From the NCBI GenBank assembly GCA_902798365.1, contig CADBWP010000006.1, positions 1-38,069 of the forward strand: DNA of 38,069 nucleotides, read 5' to 3'. This DNA is from an uncultured Ruminococcus sp. GTDB taxonomy: Bacteria; Bacillota; Clostridia; Oscillospirales; Acutalibacteraceae. The notes beneath the pieces were generated by a model. It did no database searches, was not told the origin of the DNA, and worked only from the letters and a program-made list of their open reading frames with translations. Position numbers and translations under genes: made by a program. Below are positions 8,663 to 17,500 of this stretch, one piece after another (the first letter of the stretch is position 1; every line of letters starts with the position of its first letter).

Positions 8663-8687
8663 AAACCACCCGTTGAACGGGTGGTTT
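8663..8687 (+). terminator. Rho-independent-type hairpin after carB-dapF
   Basis: A perfect 11-bp stem (AAACCACCCGT ... ACGGGTGGTTT) lies 8 bases after the stop codon. The T-run is short (TTTGC), so termination strength is uncertain. It is the first of three consecutive palindromes. Confidence 0.55.
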
Positions 8688-8693
8688 GCACAA

Positions 8694-8737
8694 CCCCTTG
8701 AAGGGGACTTTGCCGGCGTACCCCCGCAGCTGGGGGT
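8694..8737. repeat. Two further tandem palindromes (possible IS200/IS605-like end or REP-like element)
   Basis: CCCCTTGAAGGGG (8694-8706) and ACCCCCGCAGCTGGGGGT (8720-8737) follow the 8663-8687 hairpin. This makes three short GC-rich palindromes in 75 bases of otherwise non-coding DNA, directly before a broken gene. Such serial hairpins are seen at subterminal ends of IS200/IS605-type elements. No transposase is present, so this origin is inference. Confidence 0.4.
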
Positions 8738-9148
8738 GGGATTATCGAGCTGAGAGGCGACATCGACGGCGACGGCCTGCGGATTCTGGACGCTACCTTC
8801 ATAATGATGTATCTGGCAGATTATGAGCTCGATTATGATATCGGAGAAGTTAAGCACGCAGATATTCCCGAGCCGCCCACCGTGCAAAGCACTACTGTTT
8901 CTGTGCCCGACACAACCGAAAAGCCCGAACAGGCTACTGCCGAACAAGCTGCGACCGAAGAGGCTGTGACCGAGCAGGCTCCTACCGAAGAGCCTACGAC
9001 TGAGGAAACTCCGACCGTGCAGGAGCAGCCTGCTACGGATAATGAGCCGACAGCTCCGGGCGAAACGGAACAGCAGCAGAACCCGGTCGAGGAAACTACC
9101 ATCGACCTGACGCTGGGCGAGAATGATTTGCCGTTCGATTATATATAA
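8702..9148 (+). pseudogene. Dockerin/Thr-Glu-rich protein fragment (3' remnant)
   Basis: The frame opens after a stop at 8699 and has no start codon or ribosome site until an internal ATG at 8804. From base 8756 it encodes GDIDGDGLRILDATFIMMYL, a typical type I dockerin Ca-binding half (D-x-D-x-D-G ... LxxYLA). A roughly 90-residue Thr/Glu/Pro/Gln-rich low-complexity tail follows, ending LPFDYI. A dockerin half needs a signal peptide and upstream domains, and neither exists here: carB-dapF and the palindromes lie directly before it. It is therefore most likely the 3' remnant of a secreted dockerin protein left after insertion or deletion. Expression from 8804 cannot be excluded. Confidence 0.6.
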
Positions 9149-9181
9149 TTGATTTCAAATGATAATAATACCAAAAACAGT

Positions 9182-9210
9182 AGAGGCAGGCTTTCTGCCT
9201 CTTTTGTTTT
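9182..9210 (+). terminator. Rho-independent terminator
   Basis: An 8-bp stem AGAGGCAG / CTGCCTCT with a 5-base loop is followed by TTTGTTTT. It lies 34 bases after the dockerin remnant. Confidence 0.75.
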
Positions 9211-9282
9211 ATGATAGGAAGCTTCAAGGTTCCGAATAATGGCAATAAGCCTTATACGGGCAGCCCACAGGCACCTGTGCTC

Positions 9283-9311
9283 TTGATTAATCGGCAGGTT
9301 TGTAGTATAAT
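9283..9311 (+). promoter_or_regulatory. Sigma-A-type promoter of the DUF951-prfA operon
   Basis: TTGATT (9283-9288), 17-bp spacer, TATAAT (9306-9311), 28 bp before the TTG start at 9340. It is the only clear promoter before the run of overlapping genes that ends at 14282. Confidence 0.8.
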
Positions 9312-9339
9312 ATAAAAAACAACTTCGGAGGTGGTTTTC

Positions 9340-9543
9340 TTGGATGTGCGTGTGGGCGACAGGGTAGAGATGAAAAAACCTCACCCCTGCGGCGAAAAAC
9401 GGTTTGAGGTGCTTCGCGTCGGCATGGACTTTAAGCTGCGCTGCCTTGGCTGCGGTCACGAGATCCTCGCACCGCGTTCAAGAATAGAGAAACGAATCAG
9501 GAAGATAATCACCGAAAACACAACGGAGCAAAATGATGTTTGA
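9340..9543 (+). CDS. DUF951 domain-containing protein
   Basis: 67 residues, DUF951 family (PF06107), a small conserved Bacillota protein. The start is taken as TTG 9340 because GGAGG (9327-9331) is 8 bases upstream; the GTG at 9331 overlaps the ribosome site. It shows the family pattern [16 protein letters not shown] ... [21 protein letters not shown], with three cysteines that may bind metal. It overlaps prfA by 8 bases, so the two are translationally coupled. Function unknown. The family occurs near translation and chromosome-partition genes. Confidence 0.85.
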   Translation: MDVRVGDRVEMKKPHPCGEKRFEVLRVGMDFKLRCLGCGHEILAPRSRIEKRIRKIITENTTEQNDV

Positions 9544-10615
9544 AAGAATAGAGATTTTTGACAAAAGATATTCCGAGCTCAACAGAAGGCTGTACGAGCC
9601 GTCGGTCGCCTCAGACCCCGGCGAATATCAGCGCGTTATGAAAGAGATCAAATCCATTGAGGAGATCGTGCTGACCTACCGCGAGTATAAAAAAGCCCTT
9701 CAAAGCGAGAGCGACAGCCTTGAAATACTGAATGATAATTCCGATTCGGAATTAAAAGAGCTCGCGCAGGCGGAGCTTGACCAGGCGAAGGAGGACATTG
9801 AGCGACTTGCCGAGGAGCTTAAAATACTGCTGCTGCCCAAGGATCCCAACGATGACCGCAATGTTATCATAGAGATACGCGGCGGCGCAGGCGGAGAGGA
9901 GAGCGCGCTGTTTTCGGCGGTGCTGTTCAGAATGTATTCCATGTATGCCGAGCGGCGCGGCTACCGCATAGAGATCGTAAACACCAACGAAACCGAGCTT
10001 GGCGGCTACAAGGAGATCTCGTTTATGGTAGAGGGCGAGGGAGCGTATTCGCGCTTTAAGTACGAAAGCGGCGTTCACCGCGTTCAGCGCGTGCCCGAAA
10101 CCGAAAGTCAGGGACGCGTGCATACCTCTACTACCACCGTTGCCGTGCTTCCCGAGGCGGACGATGTTGAGCTTGAGATAAACCCCGCAGATTTGAAGAT
10201 AGACACCTTCCGTTCAAGCGGCGCAGGCGGTCAGCACATCAACAAGACCAGCTCCGCAATAAGGATAACCCACCTCCCCACGGGCACGGTGGTTGAGTGT
10301 CAGGACGAGCGCAGTCAGTACAAAAACAAGGACAAGGCTCTTAAGGTGCTGAAAAGCCGCCTGCTAAAGGAAAAGCAGGACAAGCAGGCGAGCGAGATCG
10401 CAGCCGACCGAAAATCTCAGGTCGGCACGGGCGACCGCAGCGAACGCATACGCACCTATAACTATCCGCAGGGCAGGATGACCGACCACCGCATAGGACT
10501 GACCCTGTACAAGCTTGAGGACATTTTGAACGGCAACCTTGACGAGGTGATCGACGCGCTGATCACCGCCGACAGAGCCGAAAAGCTTAAGGAGAGCATG
10601 GAAAGCAACCGATGA
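9536..10615 (+). CDS. prfA: Peptide chain release factor 1
   Basis: Recognises UAA and UAG and triggers peptidyl-tRNA hydrolysis. About 359 residues, the normal RF1 length. The GGQ hydrolysis motif is in [18 protein letters not shown]. The tripeptide region reads [12 protein letters not shown] (P-x-T, as in RF1, not SPF of RF2). The start is placed at the second of two adjacent ATGs because GGAG (9525-9528) is 7 bases before it. The stop overlaps the next start (ATGA). The usual neighbour prmC, which methylates the GGQ glutamine, is not between prfA and ywlC here. Confidence 0.97.
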   Translation: MFERIEIFDKRYSELNRRLYEPSVASDPGEYQRVMKEIKSIEEIVLTYREYKKALQSESDSLEILNDNSDSELKELAQAELDQAKEDIERLAEELKILLLPKDPNDDRNVIIEIRGGAGGEESALFSAVLFRMYSMYAERRGYRIEIVNTNETELGGYKEISFMVEGEGAYSRFKYESGVHRVQRVPETESQGRVHTSTTTVAVLPEADDVELEINPADLKIDTFRSSGAGGQHINKTSSAIRITHLPTGTVVECQDERSQYKNKDKALKVLKSRLLKEKQDKQASEIAADRKSQVGTGDRSERIRTYNYPQGRMTDHRIGLTLYKLEDILNGNLDEVIDALITADRAEKLKESMESNR

Positions 10616-11640
10616 AAACACTTCTTTTGGATAAAAGCCAAACCAAAACCGCCGCCGAGATACTCAGGCGCGGCGGCATCGTCGGCATACCCACCGAGAC
10701 GGTTTACGGGCTTGCGGCTGACGCGCTCAACGGCGGAGCCGTGGCAAAGATATTTGCCGCAAAGGGTCGCCCAATGGACAATCCGCTGATAGTTCATATA
10801 GCTGATTTTTCCGATATTGAAAAATACGGTTTGGTAAAAGAGATACCCGACGGCGCCGAAAGGCTCGCACGCGCCTACTGGCCGGGACCTCTCACGATAA
10901 TTATGAAGCGCTCCGACGTTATACCCAAGGAGGTTTCGGCAGGGCTTGACACCGTGGCTATACGCCTGCCGTCCCATCCGCTTGCGCGGCAGATAATCCG
11001 CGAGGCAGGGGTTCCCCTTGCGGCGCCCTCCGCAAATCTTTCGGGGTCGCCGAGCCCAACCACCGCACAACATGTGCTAAACGACATGGACGGAAAAATT
11101 GACGCGGTACTCGACGGCGGAGCCTGCGACGTGGGGGTGGAAAGCACGGTTATAACCCTTGCAACGGATGTGCCGAGGCTGCTTCGCCCGGGCGGAATAA
11201 CCGTGGCGCAGCTCAGGGCGGTGCTCGGAAAGACAGAGATCGATCCCGCCGTCACGCATATGCTCGAGGAAGGAGCCGAGGCGGCAAGCCCGGGCATGAA
11301 GTACAAGCACTATGCGCCCGGGGCGAACGTGGTGCTTCTTAAGGGCGGCGACAGCGCATATATTGACTATGTCAACGCTCACGCAGATGACCGCACGGCG
11401 GCGCTGTGCTGCGACGAGGATATTCCGCTTTTGAACGTAAAAACCCTAACGCTGGGCAAAAGGGGAGATTACGCCGCACAGGCTCATATTCTTTTTGACC
11501 GCCTGCGCCAAATCGACGACGACGGCGGAATAACGACCGTGTATTCCCGCCTGCCGTCAACCGACGGCGTGGGTCTGGCTGTGTATAACCGCCTTATTCG
11601 CGCGGCGGGCTTTGAGGTGATAGAGCTTGAGAAAGTATAA
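10612..11640 (+). CDS. ywlC: L-threonylcarbamoyladenylate synthase (Sua5/YwlC type)
   Basis: Makes threonylcarbamoyl-AMP from Thr, bicarbonate and ATP, the first step of the t6A37 tRNA modification. 342 residues in two parts. The YrdC/TsaC catalytic domain (about 1-200) has [56 protein letters not shown] and VESTVI. A C-terminal Sua5 domain (about 205-342) starts at [11 protein letters not shown], the linker motif that closes over the active site. Start ATG overlaps the prfA stop by four bases; its 3' end overlaps coaE by 14 bases. Confidence 0.95.
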   Translation: MKTLLLDKSQTKTAAEILRRGGIVGIPTETVYGLAADALNGGAVAKIFAAKGRPMDNPLIVHIADFSDIEKYGLVKEIPDGAERLARAYWPGPLTIIMKRSDVIPKEVSAGLDTVAIRLPSHPLARQIIREAGVPLAAPSANLSGSPSPTTAQHVLNDMDGKIDAVLDGGACDVGVESTVITLATDVPRLLRPGGITVAQLRAVLGKTEIDPAVTHMLEEGAEAASPGMKYKHYAPGANVVLLKGGDSAYIDYVNAHADDRTAALCCDEDIPLLNVKTLTLGKRGDYAAQAHILFDRLRQIDDDGGITTVYSRLPSTDGVGLAVYNRLIRAAGFEVIELEKV

Positions 11641-12226
11641 GCTTATAGGCCTTACGGGGCAGAGCGGCGCGGGCAAAAGCACCGTGGCGCGGATATTTGC
11701 CGACAGCGGGCTGACAGTTATAAGCGCGGACGAAATAGTTGCCGCGCTGTACAGCAAAAAAACGCCCTGCGTAAAAACCATTGCGGCGCAGTTCGGCGAC
11801 GACGTGCTCAACGACGACGGTACGCCTAACCGCAGACTGCTGGCTCAGCGCGCGTTTGCCTCCAAACAGACCACAGAGCTGCTCAACAGCATAGTGCACC
11901 CGTTTGTTACGGCGGAGCTTTTTGCGCGTCTAAGGGGCGAACATGGCGTTGTAGTATATGACGCGCCGCAGCTTTTTGAGTCGGGCGCAGACGTCATATG
12001 CGACATGATAATCGGAGTTACCGCCGACGAAGGCATACGGCTTGAGCGGATAATGCAGCGCGACGGACTGTGCGCCGGGGACGCGCGAAAAAGAATAAAC
12101 GCGCAGCTTGACGAGAAGTTTTTCCGCAGGAGCTGCGACACAATAATACAGAATAACGGCGACATAAACGGGCTTAGGGCGGCGGCAGAGGCGCTTGCTC
12201 ACAGCCTGACGGAAGAGGTGAGCTGA
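11627..12226 (+). CDS. coaE: Dephospho-CoA kinase
   Basis: Catalyses the last step of coenzyme A synthesis, phosphorylating the 3'-OH of dephospho-CoA. 199 residues, normal length. The P-loop is GLTGQSGAGKST. Further family motifs are VISADEI, YDAPQLFESG (usually DvPLLfE) and RLERIMQRDGL (lid region). The start is a TTG inside the end of ywlC, preceded by AGGTGA at 11615-11620. The stop overlaps the next ATG, so it is translationally coupled on both sides. Confidence 0.95.
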   Translation: MRKYKLIGLTGQSGAGKSTVARIFADSGLTVISADEIVAALYSKKTPCVKTIAAQFGDDVLNDDGTPNRRLLAQRAFASKQTTELLNSIVHPFVTAELFARLRGEHGVVVYDAPQLFESGADVICDMIIGVTADEGIRLERIMQRDGLCAGDARKRINAQLDEKFFRRSCDTIIQNNGDINGLRAAAEALAHSLTEEVS

Positions 12227-12849
12227 TGGCAGGGCAGAGGCACAGCGGCAGAAGCGCGCGCAGCAAAAAAAAGAGTAACGTTATAATTTGGGGCATAGTG
12301 CTGGCAATTCTTATCGCTGCGGCGGTGCTGCTGACTGCCAACTACCACGAGGACACAAAGCAAAAGCTTAAAAACGCCTCTTATCCCCAGAGCTACAGCG
12401 AATATGTCAACGAGGCGGCGCACAAGTACAACCTTGACCCCGCGCTGATTTACGCGGTCATCAGAACCGAAAGCGGCTTTGACCCCAACGCACATTCTGC
12501 GGCATATGCCTACGGGCTTATGCAGATAACGGGCGACACCTTTGATCACTATATGATGCTGAAGGGCGAGGAGGGTAAATACACCTATGACGATCTGTTC
12601 GACCCGCAGGTAAACATAGACTACGGCAGCGCCGTGCTGCGAAGTCACCTTGACGAATTCGGCGATGAAAAAACCGCCGTTGCGGCATACAACGCGGGTC
12701 CGGGTCAGGTAGAGAGCTGGCTTGAGGATCCTAACATCAGCTCCGACGGAAAAACGATCATTCCCGAGAATATTCCCTTTGACGAAACCCGAAACTATGT
12801 TCAGAGAGTGGAGGACGCAAAGGAAGTATATCACGAGCTTTATTATTGA
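12226..12849 (+). CDS. Membrane-anchored lytic transglycosylase (SLT domain)
   Basis: 207 residues. A basic N terminus (RSARSKKK) and one transmembrane helix (about residues 19-40) anchor it with the catalytic part outside. The SLT fold spans about residues 55-195: the catalytic Glu82 in IRTESGFDPNAHS, then AYGLMQIT, FDPQVNIDYG, and AVAAYNAGPGQV. It cleaves the MurNAc-GlcNAc bond with formation of 1,6-anhydro-MurNAc. It resembles YjbJ/Slt35-like small transglycosylases of Bacillota. The ATG overlaps the coaE stop (TGATG). No LysM or other wall-binding domain is present. Confidence 0.93.
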   Translation: MAGQRHSGRSARSKKKSNVIIWGIVLAILIAAAVLLTANYHEDTKQKLKNASYPQSYSEYVNEAAHKYNLDPALIYAVIRTESGFDPNAHSAAYAYGLMQITGDTFDHYMMLKGEEGKYTYDDLFDPQVNIDYGSAVLRSHLDEFGDEKTAVAAYNAGPGQVESWLEDPNISSDGKTIIPENIPFDETRNYVQRVEDAKEVYHELYY

Positions 12850-12875
12850 TATATACATGCGAAAGGAAGATAACA

Positions 12876-14282
12876 ATGGCAGATGAAAAAACAAAAACCG
12901 AGCAGCTGCGCGAAAGGCTTATGAACGAGCCAAAGGGCGCAAAGGCTCTTTCAAAGGAGGATATTGCGGCGGCGGACGAGTTCTGCGAGGGCTACAAGAA
13001 ATTCCTCAACGCCTCTCCCGTAGAGCGCGAGGCTGTGCGCTACACGCTTTGCGAGGCGGAAAAGAGGGGCTTTGTTCCCTTTGATCCCGACGCGGACTAC
13101 AAGCCCGGCGACAGGGTGTATTACATCAACCGCGGCAAGGCGATAGCTTTGGCCGTCATCGGCAAAAACGGCGTCAAAAACGGCGCACGGCTGGCTATCG
13201 CTCACATAGATTCTCCGCGCATAGACCTCAAGCCCAACCCGCTTTACGAGGCAAACAATCTCGCCCTGTTCAAAACGCATTACTACGGCGGTCTCAAAAA
13301 GTATCAATGGACGGCTATCCCGCTCACGCTTCGCGGCGTTATCGTAAAGCGCGACGGCTCCTCGGTTGACGTTTCCTGGGGCGACGAGCCCGACGAAAGC
13401 TGCTTCTGCGTCACCGACCTTTTGCCCCACCTTGCTCAGGAGCAGGCGGCAAAGCCCATGGCAAAGGCGTTCACCGGCGAGGATCTTAACGTTCTTGCGG
13501 GCTCGCGCCCCTATCCCGACGCAGAGGATGAAAAGGAGCTTGTAAAGCTCAACGTTATGGCTATACTCAACGAGAAGTACGGAATCACCGAGGCGGACTT
13601 CCTTTCCGCCGAGCTGTGCCTTACGCCGTCCTTCAAGGCAAAGGATATCGGCTTTGACCGCAGCATGATAGGCGGCTACGGCCACGACGACAAGGTGTGC
13701 GCATATCCCGCGATAATGGCGGCGTTTGACGCGGAGGTTCCCGAGCAGACCTGCATAACCTATCTTACCGACAAGGAAGAGATAGGCAGCGACGGCAACA
13801 CGGGAATGCAGAGCGACTTTTTGCGCTATTTCATCTATGACCTTGCCTGCCGCGACGGTGTTGAGGGCTACCGCGCCGTGTCGCAAAGCACCTGTCTTTC
13901 CGCCGACGTTAACGCGGCGTTCGATCCCACCTACGCCTCTGCGTTCGAGGCAAAAAACAGCTGCTATATAAACGGCGGCGTGGTCATCTCAAAATACACG
14001 GGTCACGGCGGCAAATACGACACCTCCGACGCGTCGGCTGAGTATATGGGCAAGATCCGCAGGCTGCTCGAGGACAACAACATCCAATGGCAGATCGGCG
14101 AGCTCGGCAGAGTAGATCTGGGCGGCGGCGGAACCATAGCAAAGTATGTCGCCAACATGAACGTTGACGTTATCGACCTCGGCGTGCCGGTGCTCTCGAT
14201 GCATGCGCCGTTTGAGATAGTTTCAAAAACCGACGTCTATATGGCGTACAGAGCCTTCAGCGAATTCTTCAAAGCAGAATAA
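12876..14282 (+). CDS. M18 family metallo-aminopeptidase
   Basis: 468 residues from the ATG at 12876, which is preceded by AAAGGAAG. An upstream ATA/ATG reading does not have a better site. The zinc aminopeptidase of family M18 (aspartyl-aminopeptidase-like) is shown by LAIAHIDSPRIDLKPNPLYE (metal-binding His and Asp), the aromatic TETRAMER-type loop HYYGGLKKYQW, GGYGHDDKVCAYP, TYLTDKEEIGSDGNTGMQ (catalytic Glu pair), and the final DLGVPVLSMHAPFEI with the last metal His. Likely a cytosolic peptidase releasing N-terminal acidic or hydrophobic residues; exact specificity is not readable. Last gene of the operon that starts at 9340; terminator follows. Confidence 0.92.
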   Translation: MADEKTKTEQLRERLMNEPKGAKALSKEDIAAADEFCEGYKKFLNASPVEREAVRYTLCEAEKRGFVPFDPDADYKPGDRVYYINRGKAIALAVIGKNGVKNGARLAIAHIDSPRIDLKPNPLYEANNLALFKTHYYGGLKKYQWTAIPLTLRGVIVKRDGSSVDVSWGDEPDESCFCVTDLLPHLAQEQAAKPMAKAFTGEDLNVLAGSRPYPDAEDEKELVKLNVMAILNEKYGITEADFLSAELCLTPSFKAKDIGFDRSMIGGYGHDDKVCAYPAIMAAFDAEVPEQTCITYLTDKEEIGSDGNTGMQSDFLRYFIYDLACRDGVEGYRAVSQSTCLSADVNAAFDPTYASAFEAKNSCYINGGVVISKYTGHGGKYDTSDASAEYMGKIRRLLEDNNIQWQIGELGRVDLGGGGTIAKYVANMNVDVIDLGVPVLSMHAPFEIVSKTDVYMAYRAFSEFFKAE

Positions 14283-14291
14283 AAGCAACCG

Positions 14292-14317
14292 AAAAGCGCC
14301 CTCAGCGGCGCTTTTTT
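14292..14317 (+). terminator. Rho-independent terminator
   Basis: A 9-bp stem AAAAGCGCC / GGCGCTTTT followed by a T-run, 10 bases after the M18 stop codon. Confidence 0.85.
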
Positions 14318-14441
14318 GCATTTCACCTTTCAGGCAAACAAAAATAATACACCGCATATAGCATGAAAAGCGCGGCAATACGCATACATCGCTGTATTCG
14401 CCGATGTTTATATAAATAATTGCCGTTTGGGTATTTTTTTG

Positions 14442-14470
14442 TTGATTATTTGACAGATATGTGTTACAAT
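14442..14470 (+). promoter_or_regulatory. Promoter of the giant dockerin protein
   Basis: TTGATT (14442-14447), 17-bp spacer, TACAAT (14465-14470) with an extended TGT before the -10. A very strong ribosome site (AAGGAGGT) precedes the ATG at 14505. The upstream 14318-14441 stretch is AT-rich with no other gene. Confidence 0.75.
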
Positions 14471-14504
14471 AAGCTTGAATAATTATCATTAAGGAGGTAA
14501 TCCC

Positions 14505-17500
14505 ATGATCAAAAAAACCGTGTCCGTTTTACTCGCGGTGCTTATGCTTGCAGGGCTTGTGCCTGCGGGAGCATTTCAGGCATTTGCGGCTGAAACGGAC
14601 GCAGCCGTTTCCGACGACCCGTATCCGACGCTGACCCTCGGAGAAACCACGACGGTCACCATCACGCGGGAAGGAAACAACTATCAATACTATACCGTGA
14701 CGTCCGAAGAGACTGTCGGCTGTACATTCTATTCTACGGGCGATCACGACACAGTAGCTTATCTGTATGACGAAGACATGAATCAGATAAACTACAATGA
14801 CGACTACAATGGCAGGAATTTCAGTTTAACCCAAGTTCTTTATGCAGGCGAAACCTACTACCTCAGACTCAGCCTTTACAGCTACAACTATGACGACGAG
14901 GGCAAAATCACGTTTGACCTGCATACCGAGCTGTCCGATACTGCCGATTGGGTATCGATCACTCAAGGCAGCGAGATTTCGGGCTATACCGGTACCGAAA
15001 TCCAACTGGACGCGACCCTGTCGCCTTCGGACGCGCCGCAGGAGTCCTTTACGTGGACGTCTTCCGATACCTCGGTTGTCGAGGTAGATCAGTCATACCA
15101 GAACCAAAACTACTGTCGGGTAAGGCTTGTGGCTGCCGGCACGGCTACCGTGACCGCGAGCGTGCCCAGCGGACCCTGCGCACAGGCCGCCATCACCGTG
15201 CTTGATCCGGAGGAAATCCAGGTGGGAACGCCTCAGCACGTTTCCATAACCACGGCGGGCGCAAGGGTAATGTACCGCTTTGTTGCGCCCGCGTCCCGCA
15301 CGTATGGTTTTTACTCAAGCTCCGCAGACGGAGAATACCTTGAAACCTACGGCAATTTATACAACAGCGAAATGAATCACATAGCCGGCAATTACAACGG
15401 CGCCGGCAACGGTCATTTCCGCATTGTGAAGCAGCTTACCGAAGGCGAGACATGCTACATTGGTGCACAGTTTTACTATTCCGAGGATACAGGCGAGTTT
15501 GACCTGAATGTTGAGGAAGTGCCCTATGCAGAGTCGATTTCCATAACGTCCGGCAATACTCTTTCGGGCTTTGTGGGTTACAGAACCTATCTTGAAACCA
15601 TGCAGTCGCCGGAGAACAGCGTACACGAAAATGTCAGCTGGGAGTCGTCGGCTCCCGAGGTGGCAAGCGTTAGCTATTACGGCGAGGTAAGCTTCAAAAC
15701 TCCCGGCACGGCGGTCATCACCGCTACCACGGAGCGCGGGCTCACCGACACCTGCACGGTCACCGTGTATGACTATATCCCCCTGACGCCCGACACGGCG
15801 GCGACAGCGGTAATTCCGAACAGCGGAAACTTCGCCAAGTTTAAGTTTACGGCGCCCAAAACAGCGACCTATGAGTTTTATTCTTCAAACGCATCGTACG
15901 GCGCCTATGCCATTCTGGGCACCTTAAACGACGGCTATGAAGATCAACTCACTTACAAAAGTTCGGAATCGGACAATAATTTTCATTTGCAGTACGCTCT
16001 GACCGAGGGCGTCACCTACTATCTGTGCGCAGGCTTTAACTACAGCAACAGCACGGGAGAATTTGACGTCACCGTTACCGAGCTTCCGACCGCTACCGGC
16101 ATGGACATCACTCAGGGCACGGAGCTTTCGGGTAAGGTGGGCAACATCATCCCGCTTTCTGTCAGCTTCACGCCGCAGAATTCCGCGGTCGAAAGCGTGA
16201 CATGGGAATCCTCAGACGATAGCGTGCTGACCGTGTCGTACAACGGCGAGGTTCGTTGTATCGGCGGGGGCGTCGCCACAGTTACCGCCACCTCTGCCAA
16301 CGGCCTTACAGCGGAATGTGAGATAACCGTTGCCGGAGCGGAAAGCGTGTATGCAGGCGAACCCAAGGAAGTCAGAATCACCACCCCGGGTGATGTGGCA
16401 ATATACAAATTTGTTCCCGAGACCACGGGCAAATACAGCTTCTATTCCACGGGTGACTATGACACCTACGGCTATCTGCTCGACTCCGTCATGGACACCG
16501 TCGATTACAACGATGACGGCGGAATCGGCAGCAACTTTAAGATCATCGCGCAGCTTGAAGCAGGCAATACCTACTTCGTCAAATCAAGATTCTATTCAAA
16601 CGACACGAAGGGATCCTTTGATCTTCACGTTGAAGAGGTTCCCGCAGCCACAGGCATAAGCATCGTGAGAGACGGCAGTCTGAGCGGTTATCCGGGCGAC
16701 GGTATCCGGTTATCCGTGCAGATGATCCCCGAAAACGCCGAGTCGGAGAGTATTTCGTGGAGCACCTCAGACAGCAGCATAGCCGACGTGGATGAATACG
16801 ACGGCTATTTGCGGCTAAGAGCCCCGGGCACCGCCGAAATCACGGCAACGACCGGCAGCGGCTTTACCGACACCGTGACAGTTACCGTGCTTGATTACGT
16901 CGATATCGAAGAGGACGAGGTCAAGAGCGTTACCATCACAAACGAACTTAAAACCGCGTGGTTCAGATTTGTTCCCGAAGAATCGCGCAGCTACGTTTTC
17001 AGCTCGAGCGGCATGCTGAATCCCTGCGGCGTTGTTTATGACGGCGATCTGAATTATCTAAACGAAGCAAGCTACGGCGGACAGGGCAGCAACTTCCGTT
17101 TCTCGTGCGAGCTTACCGGGGGAGAAACATATTACTTCAAAACATATCTGGACTATTATGACGCCACGGGAACCTACAGCGTAAAAGTAAGCCCCATTCC
17201 CTATGCCGAAAGCATGACCATAAGCGCCCGCACCCTTGCGGGCTGCGAGGGCGAGTGGATAAACATGAGCACAGACTTTTTGCCCGCCGGCACGGCTTAC
17301 GAAAGCGTCAGCTGGCAGTCCTCCGACACCTCTGTTGCAACAGTCGACGATTACGGCGAGGTTCACCTGATAAGCGCCGGCACGGCGGACATAACCGCAA
17401 CCTCTCAGCGCGGACTGACCGACACGGTCACCGTTAGAGTAAAGTCTATTGAGGACATTACAGCGGGCGAAACCAAAACCATCAACGTCACCTCGCCGGG

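Noticed and set aside
12951-13886. 311-codon minus-strand ORF opposite the M18 aminopeptidase
   Set aside because: Antisense shadow; the plus strand encodes clear M18 metal-binding motifs.
14450-14470. Perfect TTGACA as -35 of the giant gene
   Set aside because: It leaves only 9 bp to TACAAT; the TTGATT at 14442 gives the correct 17-bp spacing.
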